A stretch of 64,000 nucleotides of DNA from Opitutales bacterium (GTDB taxonomy: Bacteria; Verrucomicrobiota; Verrucomicrobiia; Opitutales; Intestinicryptomonadaceae): positions 124,001 through 188,000 of the forward strand of contig SUVP01000001.1 in assembly GCA_015061945.1 (NCBI GenBank), written 5' to 3'. The stretch's first letter is position 1. Every line of letters begins with the position of its first letter. Below are positions 10,901-19,954 of this stretch, piece after piece. Made by a program: the position numbers and the translations under genes. The notes beneath the pieces were generated by a model. That model did not search any database. It saw only the letters and a program-made list of their open reading frames with translations, and was not told the DNA's origin.

Positions 10901-11704
10901 AGCAACATTATTAACAAATGTACAATTGAATAATTCTAAATGATTATGATGAACCTCAGCACTAAACTCATCATCATTAGTTGGTGTTTTTAAATCATAA
11001 AGTTCATCGTGATTATAAATCGCACCACCCGAGAATATAGAAGTATTATTTCTAAATGTACAATTTGATATTGTTAAATAAAAACTTCTAACATACAATG
11101 CACCACCACCTGCAAGTGCATTTGATGAATGACCATTTTGAATTATCAAAGTGCCGAGCATTGCACGATCTTCCATCGGCTTGCCTTTTCCTTGTGCAAC
11201 AAAGACAGCATACTTTCCTTCACCATCAATATACACAAAGTTTCCGCATTTTCGCGTCGCTCTTCCTATTGGAGTAAGATACTTCCCTGTACATTCTCCA
11301 TTTACATATTCCTGCCTTTTGTTTTCATTGGCAGTCCACTCCGTTTCATCTCCAGCAAAACCGCCAAACACACCAACATTTTTCTTCAAAAAGATAGTAG
11401 AACCATGTTTATATGTACCTGCGGCAATCCACACTTCAGCAAAACCATCATCACCTGCTTTACTTGAAGCTGTATTAATTGCTTTTTGAATATCACCGCA
11501 AGCTTTTGCCCAAGTGCTACCATCACCTTGGCCACCTGGCTTAACATAGACAACACCTTTAAGCTGCACTCCCGTTTCCACAGGAACGCCAGGCTCTGGA
11601 TTGTACCATTGTGTAACAGGATAGAGACTTGGAGATGTGCTTCCAGCAAAAAGCGACGCAGTTAAAAACGTAACAAGAGGAAGAATTATTTTTTTCATTT
11701 TCAT
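7976..11704 (-). CDS. Large secreted beta-helix and Ig-repeat protein
   Basis: This 1242-residue exported protein has a Sec signal (residues about 1-21, ending LFAGS). Residues about 50-470 form a right-handed beta-helix of the polymorphic outer-membrane/choice-of-anchor type: VYVKPGGQGDGSTW followed by repeated GGGALYV, SGGAIYN, NGGAICN and RGGAIFD turns with NCTF rungs. Residues about 480-1010 hold five Ig-like repeats, each with the signature YQWQYSxDGxxWxNI (or a close variant). The last 220 residues are a distinct beta-rich domain. There is no PEP-CTERM or LPXTG tail, so surface attachment is unclear. The likely role is adhesion or glycan binding; no hydrolase active site is identifiable. 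It has its own terminator. Confidence 0.8.
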   Translation of the reverse strand: MKMKKIILPLVTFLTASLFAGSTSPSLYPVTQWYNPEPGVPVETGVQLKGVVYVKPGGQGDGSTWAKACGDIQKAINTASSKAGDDGFAEVWIAAGTYKHGSTIFLKKNVGVFGGFAGDETEWTANENKRQEYVNGECTGKYLTPIGRATRKCGNFVYIDGEGKYAVFVAQGKGKPMEDRAMLGTLIIQNGHSSNALAGGGALYVRSFYLTISNCTFRNNTSIFSGGAIYNHDELYDLKTPTNDDEFSAEVHHNHLELFNCTFVNNVASYNGGAICNGETVYNPDFSDPNDGILDNSGSSGTQEEPDSSMILRNCTFTQNKAMRGGAIFDNAGSVIVNSILWGNIATKRAGEVYNESNSQIIHTCVIKQRREIGKLLYMEGIYTDPSLEQPSENGREPERLYSHEYIITKDPKLLPLADNGGNVLTCALGAKSSAIKAGVLSEEALTDARGVVRPVSVDGSIVKSTIGAVEYSTVKFSKNPSTTVRTFVGGAVEISVDYDTKLESQIEYEWYMYDGKKWLPIPNTKGELAPFNTDVLDDDEYNGGVFKPIEPLKISNVTKEHSLYRYKCVLTDKRHNKTIESNVVKVAVVDKPTIEITENNRATKLAVYDPTDIVDGVAKVDSRITICLQVKAKGVKNLTYQWQYKYQNENDSAWKNISKTENKTANSVKFIADCVDADDFNKEYRLVVNSTYLQSLEDVVSNVYKPVKLAKAGIANVNLPADCTCSNTEKATFTVEATPSDDKNLKFQWQVSTDGVIWKNVGAKQTLVISKPDVKLSGNQYRCLVSNKGNPKNPEVSRIATLTVRAGAKITKAQLVSKTTIYKGDFVSASVEAKGYNTKYQWQYSLDGKNWVNIAGETSNILNAFDTSSLTMPKGKTSTSVQCRCLAWSEDSGTMIGLKVVSKTLKVTLKDCVAFNGYSFKRSGEELTDITSTSNSIEGIDSTNGTSVYVFAEYPFEMSVLASGDKPRYQWQYSSDGVTWENIAKATKKSYILKPLDTSDSGYYRCYISNGGSDILGGTFELIAMDCPVKATLSGCLATGYFDFDGINGFFDAVFVDKKNFRICLDNGVVLENSTYSIKRTSPTEATLTMAFKYNGVSYSMKGSFEYDSQTTTWVALLKDQKKGVDLKFRVDSMEYADFEDDSIPAQSKDLVANEIEFNGVKVIFKTTKKCDLILSTASVQDCTYSYKNYKNGISTITIKGKNADTTYNCELVLFEFEEGIYKLETKDNKNQRKVVVGKLN

Positions 11705-11742
11705 ATAATATATTTTAAAACATAAAGACGAATAAACAGACG

Positions 11743-11758
11743 CCTACAAAAGTCAACA
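11743..11758 (-). promoter_or_regulatory. TGTTGACTTTTGTAGG motif upstream of secreted gene
   Basis: This 16-base motif matches 14 of 16 bases of one upstream of the PEP-CTERM gene (63894-63909), at a similar distance (about 40-55 bases) from the start codon. It contains TTGACT, a good -35 box, but neither copy has a convincing -10 at 16-18 bases. It may be an activator or alternative sigma site. Confidence 0.35.
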
Positions 11759-12015
11759 TTTTTTTTGGAAAAATTTTATCTCTACTCAAAATCCTCTAAA
11801 ATATACTGTATTTTCCGGCTACATAACATAAAACACTTCAATCATATTACATTATTTTACTGCGTTTAAGATATTTATATAAAACCTAAGAATAAAATAT
11901 TGTAAAAAATATCCACAACCATATTACTATTTTTTGATGCTGATGCTTCAAACGCTTCGTTCACATTTCCAAACCCTCTTTTTCCACCAATATTTCTCCC
12001 GTTTCAGCAAACAAC

Positions 12016-12052
12016 AAAAAGACCGACAGAATCGTTTTTCCGCCGGTCTTTT
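12016..12052 (-). terminator. Terminator after prfB
   Basis: An AAAAAGACCG/CGGTCTTTT hairpin lies about 90 bases downstream of the prfB stop codon. Confidence 0.6.
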
Positions 12053-12143
12053 ATTTGCGTTATTGATATTTATTTATACCACAAAATATATTTAAAACAT
12101 CAATAATAATATTTTTTACCAAATATTAATTCGACAAAATCAT

Positions 12144-13272
12144 CTACTCTTCGTCTAAATAATTTTTGTTGCGGGTTGTGGGTCCTCCTGCTCGCAACCA
12201 TGCGTTGACAAACAAATCGATATCGCCGTCCATCACTGCTTGCAAGTTCCCTGTTTCTGCTCCCGTACGCAAATCTTTCACCATTTGGTAGGGTTGGAAA
12301 ACGTAGCTTCGTATCTGATTTCCCCACGAGATTTCACCTTTCTCTCCGTAGAATTTGTCCATTTCGCTTCGCTTTTGGTCGAGCAATTTTTCGTACAATC
12401 TACTTTTGAGAATTTTCATCGCACTCGCCTTATTCTTAAATTGCGAGCGTTCATTTTGGCACGCAACTACTATACCTGTCGGCAAGTGTGTGATTCGCAC
12501 CGCACTCTCGGTCTTATTGACGTGTTGCCCACCTTTACCACTCGCACGATATGTATCAATTTTCAACTCTTCTTCCTTGATATCCATGTCGATATCATCG
12601 TCGATTTCAGCGATAACATCAACCGACGCAAATGACGTATGCCTACGCTTATTCGCATCAAACGGACTAATTCGCACAAGGCGATGCACTCCACGTTCGG
12701 CTTTTGAATATCCGTAAGCGTTTGCCCCGACAATTCTGAATGTTACACGAGAAACTCCTGCCTCTTCGCCATCTTGGATATCGTCGATTTCGACAGAAAA
12801 CCCTCGACGCTCCGCCCAACGCGAGTACATTCTAAAAAGCATTTCAGCCCAGTCGCAACTTTCTGTTCCACCTGCGCCAGCGTGGATTGTCATAATCGCA
12901 TTCGACGCATCGTGCGGTCCACTCAAGAATGATTCGATTTCAATCTTATCTAAATATGCGTGCAAGGCGTTTGTTTCCGACGCAAGCTCTGCCGACAACA
13001 TATCGTCAGGCTCCGATTCTTCCGCAAGTTCAAAAAGTGCTTTGAGATCGTCGAGACGCTTTTTCATCTCGTTCTGTGGTGCGACCAACGCTTTCAAGCG
13101 AGTCAATTCCGACACAGTCTTTTGGGCTTCGGCTTGATTATCCCAAAAATCTGCACGAGTCATTTCTTCTTCGAGCTGTCCAATCTGTGCAACTTTTGCT
13201 GGGACGTCAAAGAAACCTCCATAAATATCCTGCGCGACGCTCGATGTCATCGGCAATCGCCTTAATTTCCAT
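12144..13272 (-). CDS. prfB: Peptide chain release factor 2, with programmed +1 frameshift
   Basis: RF2 releases finished proteins at UGA and UAA codons. The gene starts at ATG 13272 in a short leader frame of 21 codons ([13 protein letters not shown]...) that ends at an in-frame TGA (13209-13207). The shift site reads GGAGG-TTT-CTT-TGA-C, with the same 3-base spacing between the internal Shine-Dalgarno and the slippery CTT as in E. coli. After a +1 shift, translation continues as [10 protein letters not shown] to the end, for about 375 residues. The GGQ motif ([10 protein letters not shown]) and a codon-recognition region are present. A frame beginning upstream at 13277 looks continuous but carries a false N-terminus. 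A truncated copy lies at 7719-7853. Confidence 0.95.
13206..13220 (-). promoter_or_regulatory. RF2 autoregulatory frameshift site
   Basis: The elements in order on the minus strand are GGAGG (internal Shine-Dalgarno), TTT, CTT (slippery codon), TGA and C. Low RF2 lets ribosomes pause at UGA and slip +1, restoring RF2 synthesis. This mechanism is well established for prfB. Confidence 0.92.
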
Positions 13273-13419
13273 ATCAATTATCATCGAAAAATATATTTCT
13301 AAAATAGTTCGATTAAATCAACACAAAAAAGCTTGAAAAGAAAAAACTAATTGAAATACTTATTCGTAAATCTATTTGCACTCTTGTGCAGACAAAAAAA
13401 TTTTAACAAAAAAATAATT

Positions 13420-13824
13420 ATGTCAGACGAAACAAACCCCATTCAACCTCAAGAAATTCCATCGGCACCAACAATGCGTGTTGCACCAGCTGAACCTCAA
13501 ACTGTGCGTGTAGAAGCTCCTGTTGCCCCAACACCTATTGAAACTCCTGTTGCTCCAGTTGCTCCTGCACCTGTTGCAAAACCAGTTGCATCGGCTCCGA
13601 CAGCTCCAGTTGCTAAGCCTGTTGCACCAGCAGTAAAACCTGCCGTTTCTCTTGATTTGCCAAAAGCAAAGTATGGCGTTGCTACAAAAGCTGGAACTGC
13701 TACACCTATGAAAACTGTCGAAGTTAAGAAAGATGAAAATCCGTCGATAGTATCAGTAGCGATTGATTTCGTTGCAGCTGCGGTTGCAGTAGCGTTTGCT
13801 GTTATGATTATTTTAGACATCTAA
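13420..13824 (+). CDS. Pro/Ala-rich tail-anchored membrane protein
   Basis: The product is not recognised. It has 134 residues, chosen from an ATG preceded by an A-rich leader; a start 69 bases upstream would add an unrelated segment. Residues about 8-85 are low complexity, dominated by PVAKPVAP and APVAPTPIETPV repeats, and the last 22 residues form one hydrophobic helix (IDFVAAAVAVAFAVMIILDI). This suggests a C-tail-anchored protein with an extended Pro-rich arm, possibly a scaffold. It is 19 bases upstream of trxA and probably cotranscribed. Confidence 0.65.
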   Translation: MSDETNPIQPQEIPSAPTMRVAPAEPQTVRVEAPVAPTPIETPVAPVAPAPVAKPVASAPTAPVAKPVAPAVKPAVSLDLPKAKYGVATKAGTATPMKTVEVKKDENPSIVSVAIDFVAAAVAVAFAVMIILDI

Positions 13825-13843
13825 TAAATTAGAAAGAAAAAAT

Positions 13844-14158
13844 ATGCCAGTATTACATTTAGATTCATCAAATTTTAACCAAACAATTTCTGCAGATAAG
13901 CCCGTTCTTGTAGACTTTTGGGCACCTTGGTGCGGTCCATGCAAAATGTTGAGCCCAACAATCGACGCACTCGCTGAAGAAGTCGGTAGCTCGGCTATAA
14001 TTTGCAAAGTCGATGTCGACCAAGCTCCAGAAATTGCTCAACAATTTGGCGTAAATCAAGTGCCGACAATCATCTTCTTCCGCAATGGTCAACGTGTCGG
14101 CGTATGCGGTATGACTACAAAAGAAGAGTTGAAAAATATGCTCAAGCAATTTGCTTAA
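13844..14158 (+). CDS. trxA: Thioredoxin
   Basis: This is a cytoplasmic disulfide reductant of 104 residues. The active site WCGPC is at residues 29-33, preceded by DFWAPW, and the cis-proline motif VPTIIFF is near residue 73. The length and motif order match classical thioredoxin. A purine-rich stretch (AGAAAGAAAAA) precedes the ATG. It follows the Pro/Ala-rich membrane protein closely and ends before a strong terminator. Confidence 0.96.
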   Translation: MPVLHLDSSNFNQTISADKPVLVDFWAPWCGPCKMLSPTIDALAEEVGSSAIICKVDVDQAPEIAQQFGVNQVPTIIFFRNGQRVGVCGMTTKEELKNMLKQFA

Positions 14159-14180
14159 TCACATCTGATTTCGACAAAAA

Positions 14181-14215
14181 AATGGACTCGGAAATTTTCA
14201 CCGAGTCCATTTTTT
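14181..14215 (+). terminator. Terminator after trxA
   Basis: An 11-bp stem (AATGGACTCGG/CCGAGTCCATT) is followed by a T-run. Confidence 0.85.
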
Positions 14216-14248
14216 ATTTCATAACAACTACACAAATAATAGAGACAA

Positions 14249-14287
14249 AAAAAACGTCTCAAGCTTGATTGCTTGAGACGTTTTTTT
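14249..14287 (-). terminator. Terminator after the small lipoprotein
   Basis: A perfect 10-bp stem (CGTCTCAAGC/GCTTGAGACG) has T/A runs on both sides. It lies 7 bases past the stop of the convergent lipoprotein gene and could also back up the trxA terminator. Confidence 0.8.
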
Positions 14288-14293
14288 GCAGAA

Positions 14294-14491
14294 TTAATAT
14301 CTTGTTGGATTGCCGATTCCGCCCATTCCTGGCAGACCACCTTCCCACGAGGCTGGACGAGCCCAAGGCAAGTCTCCCCCATCGGTTTGGCGTGATGGCA
14401 AACGCGATGGCTTTTTATTATCAGTCGATTCGCAACCGACCATAAAAGCCGAACACAGTGCCAACAATACAACAAATATTATTTTCTTCAT
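14294..14491 (-). CDS. Small lipoprotein with Trp/Pro/Gly-rich tail
   Basis: The 65 residues start with a lipoprotein signal whose lipobox is MVGC (Cys20). The mature part is about 45 residues and ends in a distinctive DLPWARPASWEGGLPG segment. I recall similar short lipoproteins in Verrucomicrobiota, but no function is known to me. It lies 8 bases downstream of the coiled-coil protein on the same strand and probably belongs to its operon. Confidence 0.7.
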   Translation of the reverse strand: MKKIIFVVLLALCSAFMVGCESTDNKKPSRLPSRQTDGGDLPWARPASWEGGLPGMGGIGNPTRY

Positions 14492-14499
14492 AACGTCGA

Positions 14500-15456
14500 T
14501 TAAGCTTCTGTTGCACCTGGATGTGCGTTTTCAGCTGGAGTTGCTTCTTCTTTCTTTTCAGCTGGTGCTTCTGCTGGTGCTTCAACTGTTGCAACAGTCA
14601 ACTCGAGCAAGTCGCCAACTTCGATTGTTTCAGGTATACCAACTTTGCGATTGATAAATGCCAATGCGAAATTTTCTTTCGATTCTGAAATGATAACTTC
14701 AGAAACCAATGTACCTTCACGTTTGAGTTGAATCTTTTGGTCAGCCTTAACGCCGTCTTTTTCGCCCTTGTTGATTACAACAATGCCCGATTCAGCGTCG
14801 AGATTGATAACAGTTGCGATATCGCCTTTAGCAACGTAAGGTGTTTTCAAAATCTTTCTCTTAACCTTGTTGCCCGATGCGTCTGTTTCGACCACTTCAA
14901 CAACTTCAGATGCTTCGAGAGTTTTGATTTTCTTTTCTGCTTCTGCGAGTGCTTCTGTCTTTGCGTTCAACTGCGATTCCAAGTTAGAAACTTTTTCTTT
15001 GAGTTCGTCAGCTTCGTTATTTTGTGTGAGCATTGCTTTTGTCGAAACAATTTCACGCTTGAGATTTTCGATGAGAGAATCTTTTTCAGCAACACGCTTG
15101 TTCGATGTTGCAAGCGATGCTTCGAGCTGACGGATTTGTGCACGATTTTTTACAATCTCTGCATTTGCGTCAACGCTCTTGCGACGTTCTGATTCGAGCT
15201 CAGAATTTGTCGATTGAATACGTGATTCAAGTGTCGAGAGTCTGCCTTGCAAACTCTTAACAGTTGTTTTTTGTTTTGCGAGATCTTTGAGCAATCCAGG
15301 AACCTTGGGAGCTTTTTCTTCGAGGTTTGCACCTGCAACACCTTTCATATGAGCTTCCGCCGATGCTATTTTACCGCGTGTGTCAGCCCAGAAATATACA
15401 CTGGCTGCTGCGGCAATGATTGCTACTATTTTGAGAGATAGGGATACTGCTTTCAT
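14500..15456 (-). CDS. Membrane-anchored coiled-coil protein
   Basis: This 318-residue protein has an N-terminal membrane helix (about residues 6-24), a long coiled coil (about 50-165, rich in E, K, L and N) and a C-terminal beta-rich domain (about 200-275). A low-complexity Ala/Glu tail follows. The C-terminal domain contains NLDAESGIVVINKGEKDG and resembles the SH3-like/FlgT-type beta domain of other envelope proteins. No enzyme motif is seen. It is probably periplasmic and structural. It starts 4 bases after the pgi stop codon, with the small lipoprotein following it. Confidence 0.7.
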   Translation of the reverse strand: MKAVSLSLKIVAIIAAAASVYFWADTRGKIASAEAHMKGVAGANLEEKAPKVPGLLKDLAKQKTTVKSLQGRLSTLESRIQSTNSELESERRKSVDANAEIVKNRAQIRQLEASLATSNKRVAEKDSLIENLKREIVSTKAMLTQNNEADELKEKVSNLESQLNAKTEALAEAEKKIKTLEASEVVEVVETDASGNKVKRKILKTPYVAKGDIATVINLDAESGIVVINKGEKDGVKADQKIQLKREGTLVSEVIISESKENFALAFINRKVGIPETIEVGDLLELTVATVEAPAEAPAEKKEEATPAENAHPGATEA

Positions 15457-15460
15457 TTTC

Positions 15461-17032
15461 TTATTTTGTTTTTATAAATGTTCTTTCAAAGCCTGTTCCA
15501 GATGCGACTTTCACACCTGTCGACAGATTAGATATCAAGTGAATAAGAACTTTAAATACTAATTCTGTTTCATTTTCAAGATTTATTTCACATGCAATTT
15601 CATCTACTGTTTTTCCCTTATCAGTAGAGAGTGCATTTAAAATCTTTTGCTTGATTTCTAAAATGTGCCCTGCTGCCTTTTTACCAGCTTCAACACCTGG
15701 TTGGTGATATGCGTTGATATTTACCAATGATGCGTACAAGCCGACTGTTCTATCGTAAAGTGCGATGAGCATCCCGATTGTTTGAGGCGAGCAATCCTTA
15801 ACAGTGATTGTAATGCTTTCTCTATTTTTAGCTGAAAGAGCTTCGCGTGTGCCGAGCAAGAATGCTTGCAAATAATCGCCACTTGTTTCGCCCGATGCAA
15901 CTTCAGGACTTTCACCTTTTCTGTCTGAAAGCACTTCGATAAATGTTACGAAGAAGTTATCGATACCATCACGGAGTTGTTGAACGTATGCGTGTTGGTC
16001 TGTCGAACCTTTGTTTCCGTAAACAGATATACCTTGTTCAACGACATTGCCGTCGAGATCGAGCTCTTTACCGAGCGATTCCATAATAAGCTGTTGGAGA
16101 TAACGGGACAAGAGGAGCAATCTATCTTTATATGGAAGAATAACCATATCTTTAAGACCTTTACCACTTGTGCATTTGTACCACATCAACGCTAAGAGTG
16201 CTGCTGGATTCTTGAGCATTTTATTCGAGCGTGTCGCTTTGTCCATATCTGCTGCACCTTTGAGCATCTTATCTATTCTGATACCTTGTAGTGCTGCAGG
16301 CAACAAGCCGACTGCTGCAAATTCGCTTGTTCTTCCGCCTACCCAATCCCACATTGGGAAGAATTCCAAGAATCCTTTTTCTTTTGCGAAGTTATAAAGT
16401 TTGCTATTTACGCCTGTTGTTACAACTGCGTGTTTTGCAAAGTCGAGCCCAGCAGCTTCCCAACGAGAGATAGCTTCCATCATCGCATTGCGTGGCTCTG
16501 GTGTTCCGCCAGATTTTGATGCGATAACTGCGAGTGTCTTACCGAGCTTTCCACGCAATTTATCGAAAACTACGTCATAGCCGTCTGGGTCTGTATTATC
16601 GAGGAAGAACACTTGCATTTTGTCGGTGCGTGGCGATGCGAGTGCTTCGCTGACAAATTGAGGTCCGAGAGCCGAACCACCGATACCGATGCAAAGAACG
16701 TATTTAAATTTGCCGTCTGCACCAACGATTTCGCCCTTATGAATTTTCTTTGCAAAGTCCTTAATTTTTTCGACAGTACCTACGATTTCATTTTTGATTT
16801 CTTCAGTAGGTGCGAGTTCTGGTGTACGGAGCCAATAGTGCCCAACCATTCTGTTTTCGTCAGGGTTAGCAATAGCACCGTTTTCGAGTGCTTGCATTGC
16901 GTCAAAAGCCGACTTCATCTTACCTTTCATTGAAGGCAAGAAAGCGTCGTCAAAATTGACTCTGCTGATATCGAGACCGAAACCGAGTCGGTCTATTCCC
17001 AAATAATATTTTTTATAACGTTCCCAAGACAT
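15461..17032 (-). CDS. pgi: Glucose-6-phosphate isomerase
   Basis: The enzyme interconverts glucose-6-phosphate and fructose-6-phosphate in glycolysis and gluconeogenesis. Family motifs are visible: the phosphate-binding [24 protein letters not shown], the signature [17 protein letters not shown], and [16 protein letters not shown] carrying the ring-opening His region. At 523 residues it is within family range. The last ~80 residues resemble a winged-helix-like extension ([12 protein letters not shown]) not present in all homologues. The upstream region (about 94 bases to the glnD stop) holds its promoter. Confidence 0.95.
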   Translation of the reverse strand: MSWERYKKYYLGIDRLGFGLDISRVNFDDAFLPSMKGKMKSAFDAMQALENGAIANPDENRMVGHYWLRTPELAPTEEIKNEIVGTVEKIKDFAKKIHKGEIVGADGKFKYVLCIGIGGSALGPQFVSEALASPRTDKMQVFFLDNTDPDGYDVVFDKLRGKLGKTLAVIASKSGGTPEPRNAMMEAISRWEAAGLDFAKHAVVTTGVNSKLYNFAKEKGFLEFFPMWDWVGGRTSEFAAVGLLPAALQGIRIDKMLKGAADMDKATRSNKMLKNPAALLALMWYKCTSGKGLKDMVILPYKDRLLLLSRYLQQLIMESLGKELDLDGNVVEQGISVYGNKGSTDQHAYVQQLRDGIDNFFVTFIEVLSDRKGESPEVASGETSGDYLQAFLLGTREALSAKNRESITITVKDCSPQTIGMLIALYDRTVGLYASLVNINAYHQPGVEAGKKAAGHILEIKQKILNALSTDKGKTVDEIACEINLENETELVFKVLIHLISNLSTGVKVASGTGFERTFIKTK

Positions 17033-17126
17033 AATTTTTCAATTTAAAAATTTTCCAAACATATTACCTTGCAATTTGAGCTTGGCAAATAAAAAAATCA
17101 ACAAATATGACTATTTTTGCATAAAA

Positions 17127-19832
17127 TTACGCCAATTCACGCAAATTTTTCAATAATACTGCCGAAGAGTTGTGTTTACCGCCCGCTACAATATGGAATG
17201 TATCTTGAGCCCAACCACGTTCTGTATTGATGCGTGCAAAAGCTATATCATAACCATTCTCCTCGATAATCTTTGCTACTTTATATAAGAGCCCTACTCT
17301 ATCGAACGCACGCAATTCTATCACAATTTTCCCCGATTCCCGACGCATAAATACATCGCTTATCACTTTATTTTCTTTGTATTTGTTATTTGAGTAGAAC
17401 ACATCGTTCACACGAGATTCAAGTTTGATATCGCCATTGATGACTGCATCGATTTCTCTGGCAAAGCGTGCTTTTATGCGTGGGTTTGCCGACATCCCGC
17501 CACTGATACCGCTAACATAGAATGCGTCGAGCGTTATGCCGTCGCTACGTTTAAAAACTTTTGAACCTAAAATATCAAGCCCCGAAAGCGTGATAATTCC
17601 CGACAGCACCGAGAACATTCCACGTTGATATTGCGATACTACATAAAGTCGGCTAATAGAGTCGTTGGGGTCGTCTCGCCATTCGACAACGGGATTTTTT
17701 GAAGTCTTGTTATCTTTGAGATTTTCTCGAAGTTGCGATATCATTTTTGCGTGCATAAGCAAGTCGCTTCTGCCATGTAGCATAAAATAGTTTTGTGGCA
17801 AAAATTCGGATTGCTCCAAGATGATATTTTCAATCCCTTCTGAACGCGTATCTGCGAGCGATTCAGCGAGAACTTTTGCCTTTCTACGTTCCAACATTGC
17901 TGGCGTGCGACGCTTATTAAAATATGCCATTGTAGCCGAGAACAATGCAGAGTGAAGTCCTTGCTTGTAAGAATTCCAGAATCCATCTGCCGTACCCGAC
18001 GCATCGCAAAATGTCAAAACATACAAGTATTTCAAATTTTCTTCATTCTTTACAATCGACGCAAATTTGGCGATTGCCGTTTCGTCCTCGACATCGTTAG
18101 ACTGCCAGAATCGAGCCATCTGCAAATGATTTTTTATCGCAAAAATTATTGGTTCTATATCCGATTCTTGAACGCCCCAACGGCGTAAAATTCCCTTTGC
18201 TAAATCAGCACTAACTTCTGCGTGTCCACGTATTCCGTCGCCCTTGCCGATATCGTGCAACAAGATTGTCGGATAAAGCAAAATTGGCGATGGGCTCGAC
18301 AACAACACTTTGTGATATTCGTAATACACGCCATCGTTTTGGCTCGCACAAAAAACTTTATCGAGCTGTGCAATGGTATTTAACGTGTGAACATCGACAG
18401 TGTATCTATGATAAAATTCGTGCTGAACCATACAAGTGATGTCCTTAAATTCAGGCACAAATTCGCCGAGAACACCCCAGTAGTGCATAAGCTCAAGTGT
18501 TGGGAACACGTTGCCACGCTTCTCTAAAATAGAGAGGAAAGATAAATTTGTGTCGCTATCGGCACGCACATTGTCGTCTATCAAAATACGAGAGTCTTTT
18601 ATCAAAACTTCGAGACTATCTGACGGCACAACGCCATATTCTTGGAACATCGCAAACACTTTCACCAAAAGTGTTGGATCGCGTTGGAATACATAATTAG
18701 ACAATGCCTTTGCTTCTCCACGATAAAATGAGAATCCGTCTATTTCAAATTTTCTATTTGCAGGCAGACGTTTTCCCAAGTGTCGCATTGTTGCAAAAAC
18801 GTCATCTGGCAAAACTATACCCATTCGCTTGCGGGCTGTTTTTGCGACACTATCTATTGTGCGAAAAGAAAAATAAATTTTCCGCATAAATTCTTCGACA
18901 CCGTCATTATCATCATTTTGGCTGATAAACCCGAGTCGCTTGGCGATTATCGGCTGATTTTCCAAGTCGAGCAAATCTACTTCTCGAGCAAAAAAGTAGT
19001 GCATATCATTTCTGACTCGCAAAAGAAAATCGTAAGCTTTCAGTACTGCACGATACTCGCTTTTAGAAATAATCGAGCGTGTTGCGAGTTGACGCAAATT
19101 GCCCTCACCAAAATTCAGACGTGTTTTCCACGACATCGTTTGTGCGTCGCGTAATCCGCCAATACCATTTTTCAAATTCGGTTCTTGTAGATATGGAGTC
19201 CAACCAAACTTTGCGTGGCGATCACGTTTCAAACGCAAAAGCTCTTCAAAATGTTCTTTCTTTTTTGAGCTACACAAAGAATTAAATCTCGATAAAAATT
19301 TGGAATAGATTTTTTTATTCCCACAAATTATTCGGCTATCGAGCATAGAATTACGCAACAAAATATCGCTTTTGGCATCTGACAACGCTTCTGAATAAGT
19401 GCATGATGAATGCCCGATACGCAAGCCACAATCCCAAAGTGGATACATAATTTCGTCGACAACTATTGTCTTAAATCGGCTCGAAATTCCATTTTCGTAG
19501 AGAAAGATAATATCGATGTCGCTTTTTGGGGAAAGCTCTTCACGTCCATATCCGCCTGTGGCGACAATACAAAATTTTTCGCCCATTTCCCTCCCACGCG
19601 ATTTTCTCTTTTCGACAAATTTTGTATAAAGAAATTCTATAATTCTATCCATCGCACACGAGTTCGCCTTGCAAACACTCTTGCCCCCTGCTCCATTTTG
19701 ATGAAACTGCATAATAGCATTGTATGTTTGCGACAACGCCTTTGCGAGTGCATCTTTTGCGATAGATGTCGACACAAAGCAATCGGAACATATTTTCCCG
19801 ATTTCAAGATATACCTGTTGCGACTTCAACAT
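17127..19832 (-). CDS. glnD: [Protein-PII] uridylyltransferase / uridylyl-removing enzyme GlnD
   Basis: This bifunctional nitrogen sensor adds UMP to PII proteins when glutamine is low and removes it when glutamine is high. The order of domains is standard. There is a nucleotidyltransferase with GGYGREELSPKSDIDIIF near residue 93, an HD phosphohydrolase with LLHDIGKG and GHAE near residue 525, and two C-terminal ACT domains for glutamine sensing, the second containing DRVGLLYKVAKIIEENG. At 901 residues it matches the family. No glnB or glnA is in the window. It is transcribed divergently from the LysM protein. Confidence 0.95.
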   Translation of the reverse strand: MLKSQQVYLEIGKICSDCFVSTSIAKDALAKALSQTYNAIMQFHQNGAGGKSVCKANSCAMDRIIEFLYTKFVEKRKSRGREMGEKFCIVATGGYGREELSPKSDIDIIFLYENGISSRFKTIVVDEIMYPLWDCGLRIGHSSCTYSEALSDAKSDILLRNSMLDSRIICGNKKIYSKFLSRFNSLCSSKKKEHFEELLRLKRDRHAKFGWTPYLQEPNLKNGIGGLRDAQTMSWKTRLNFGEGNLRQLATRSIISKSEYRAVLKAYDFLLRVRNDMHYFFAREVDLLDLENQPIIAKRLGFISQNDDNDGVEEFMRKIYFSFRTIDSVAKTARKRMGIVLPDDVFATMRHLGKRLPANRKFEIDGFSFYRGEAKALSNYVFQRDPTLLVKVFAMFQEYGVVPSDSLEVLIKDSRILIDDNVRADSDTNLSFLSILEKRGNVFPTLELMHYWGVLGEFVPEFKDITCMVQHEFYHRYTVDVHTLNTIAQLDKVFCASQNDGVYYEYHKVLLSSPSPILLYPTILLHDIGKGDGIRGHAEVSADLAKGILRRWGVQESDIEPIIFAIKNHLQMARFWQSNDVEDETAIAKFASIVKNEENLKYLYVLTFCDASGTADGFWNSYKQGLHSALFSATMAYFNKRRTPAMLERRKAKVLAESLADTRSEGIENIILEQSEFLPQNYFMLHGRSDLLMHAKMISQLRENLKDNKTSKNPVVEWRDDPNDSISRLYVVSQYQRGMFSVLSGIITLSGLDILGSKVFKRSDGITLDAFYVSGISGGMSANPRIKARFAREIDAVINGDIKLESRVNDVFYSNNKYKENKVISDVFMRRESGKIVIELRAFDRVGLLYKVAKIIEENGYDIAFARINTERGWAQDTFHIVAGGKHNSSAVLLKNLRELA

Positions 19833-19954
19833 ATCAAATTAAATTTAATTTGTAGAATAATATATATCGAAAGAAAATAAAACGTAAAGCGTAAAGAAAT
19901 GTTGAACTTTTTAAAAATAATATCAATATACATATTCATAATTTAAATAAAAAT

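Larger units (their letters stand above)
11705..12143. other. AT-rich intergenic region
   Basis: No convincing gene is visible in these 439 bases. They hold the upstream region of the beta-helix/Ig gene, with a TGTTGACTT-type motif at 11743-11758, and at the other end the prfB terminator. The rest is AT-rich without clear repeats. Confidence 0.6.

Noticed and set aside
13277-13351. Upstream start for prfB in the main frame
   Set aside because: It would give an N-terminus unlike RF2. The leader ORF starting at 13272, with its TGA frameshift site, explains the data better.
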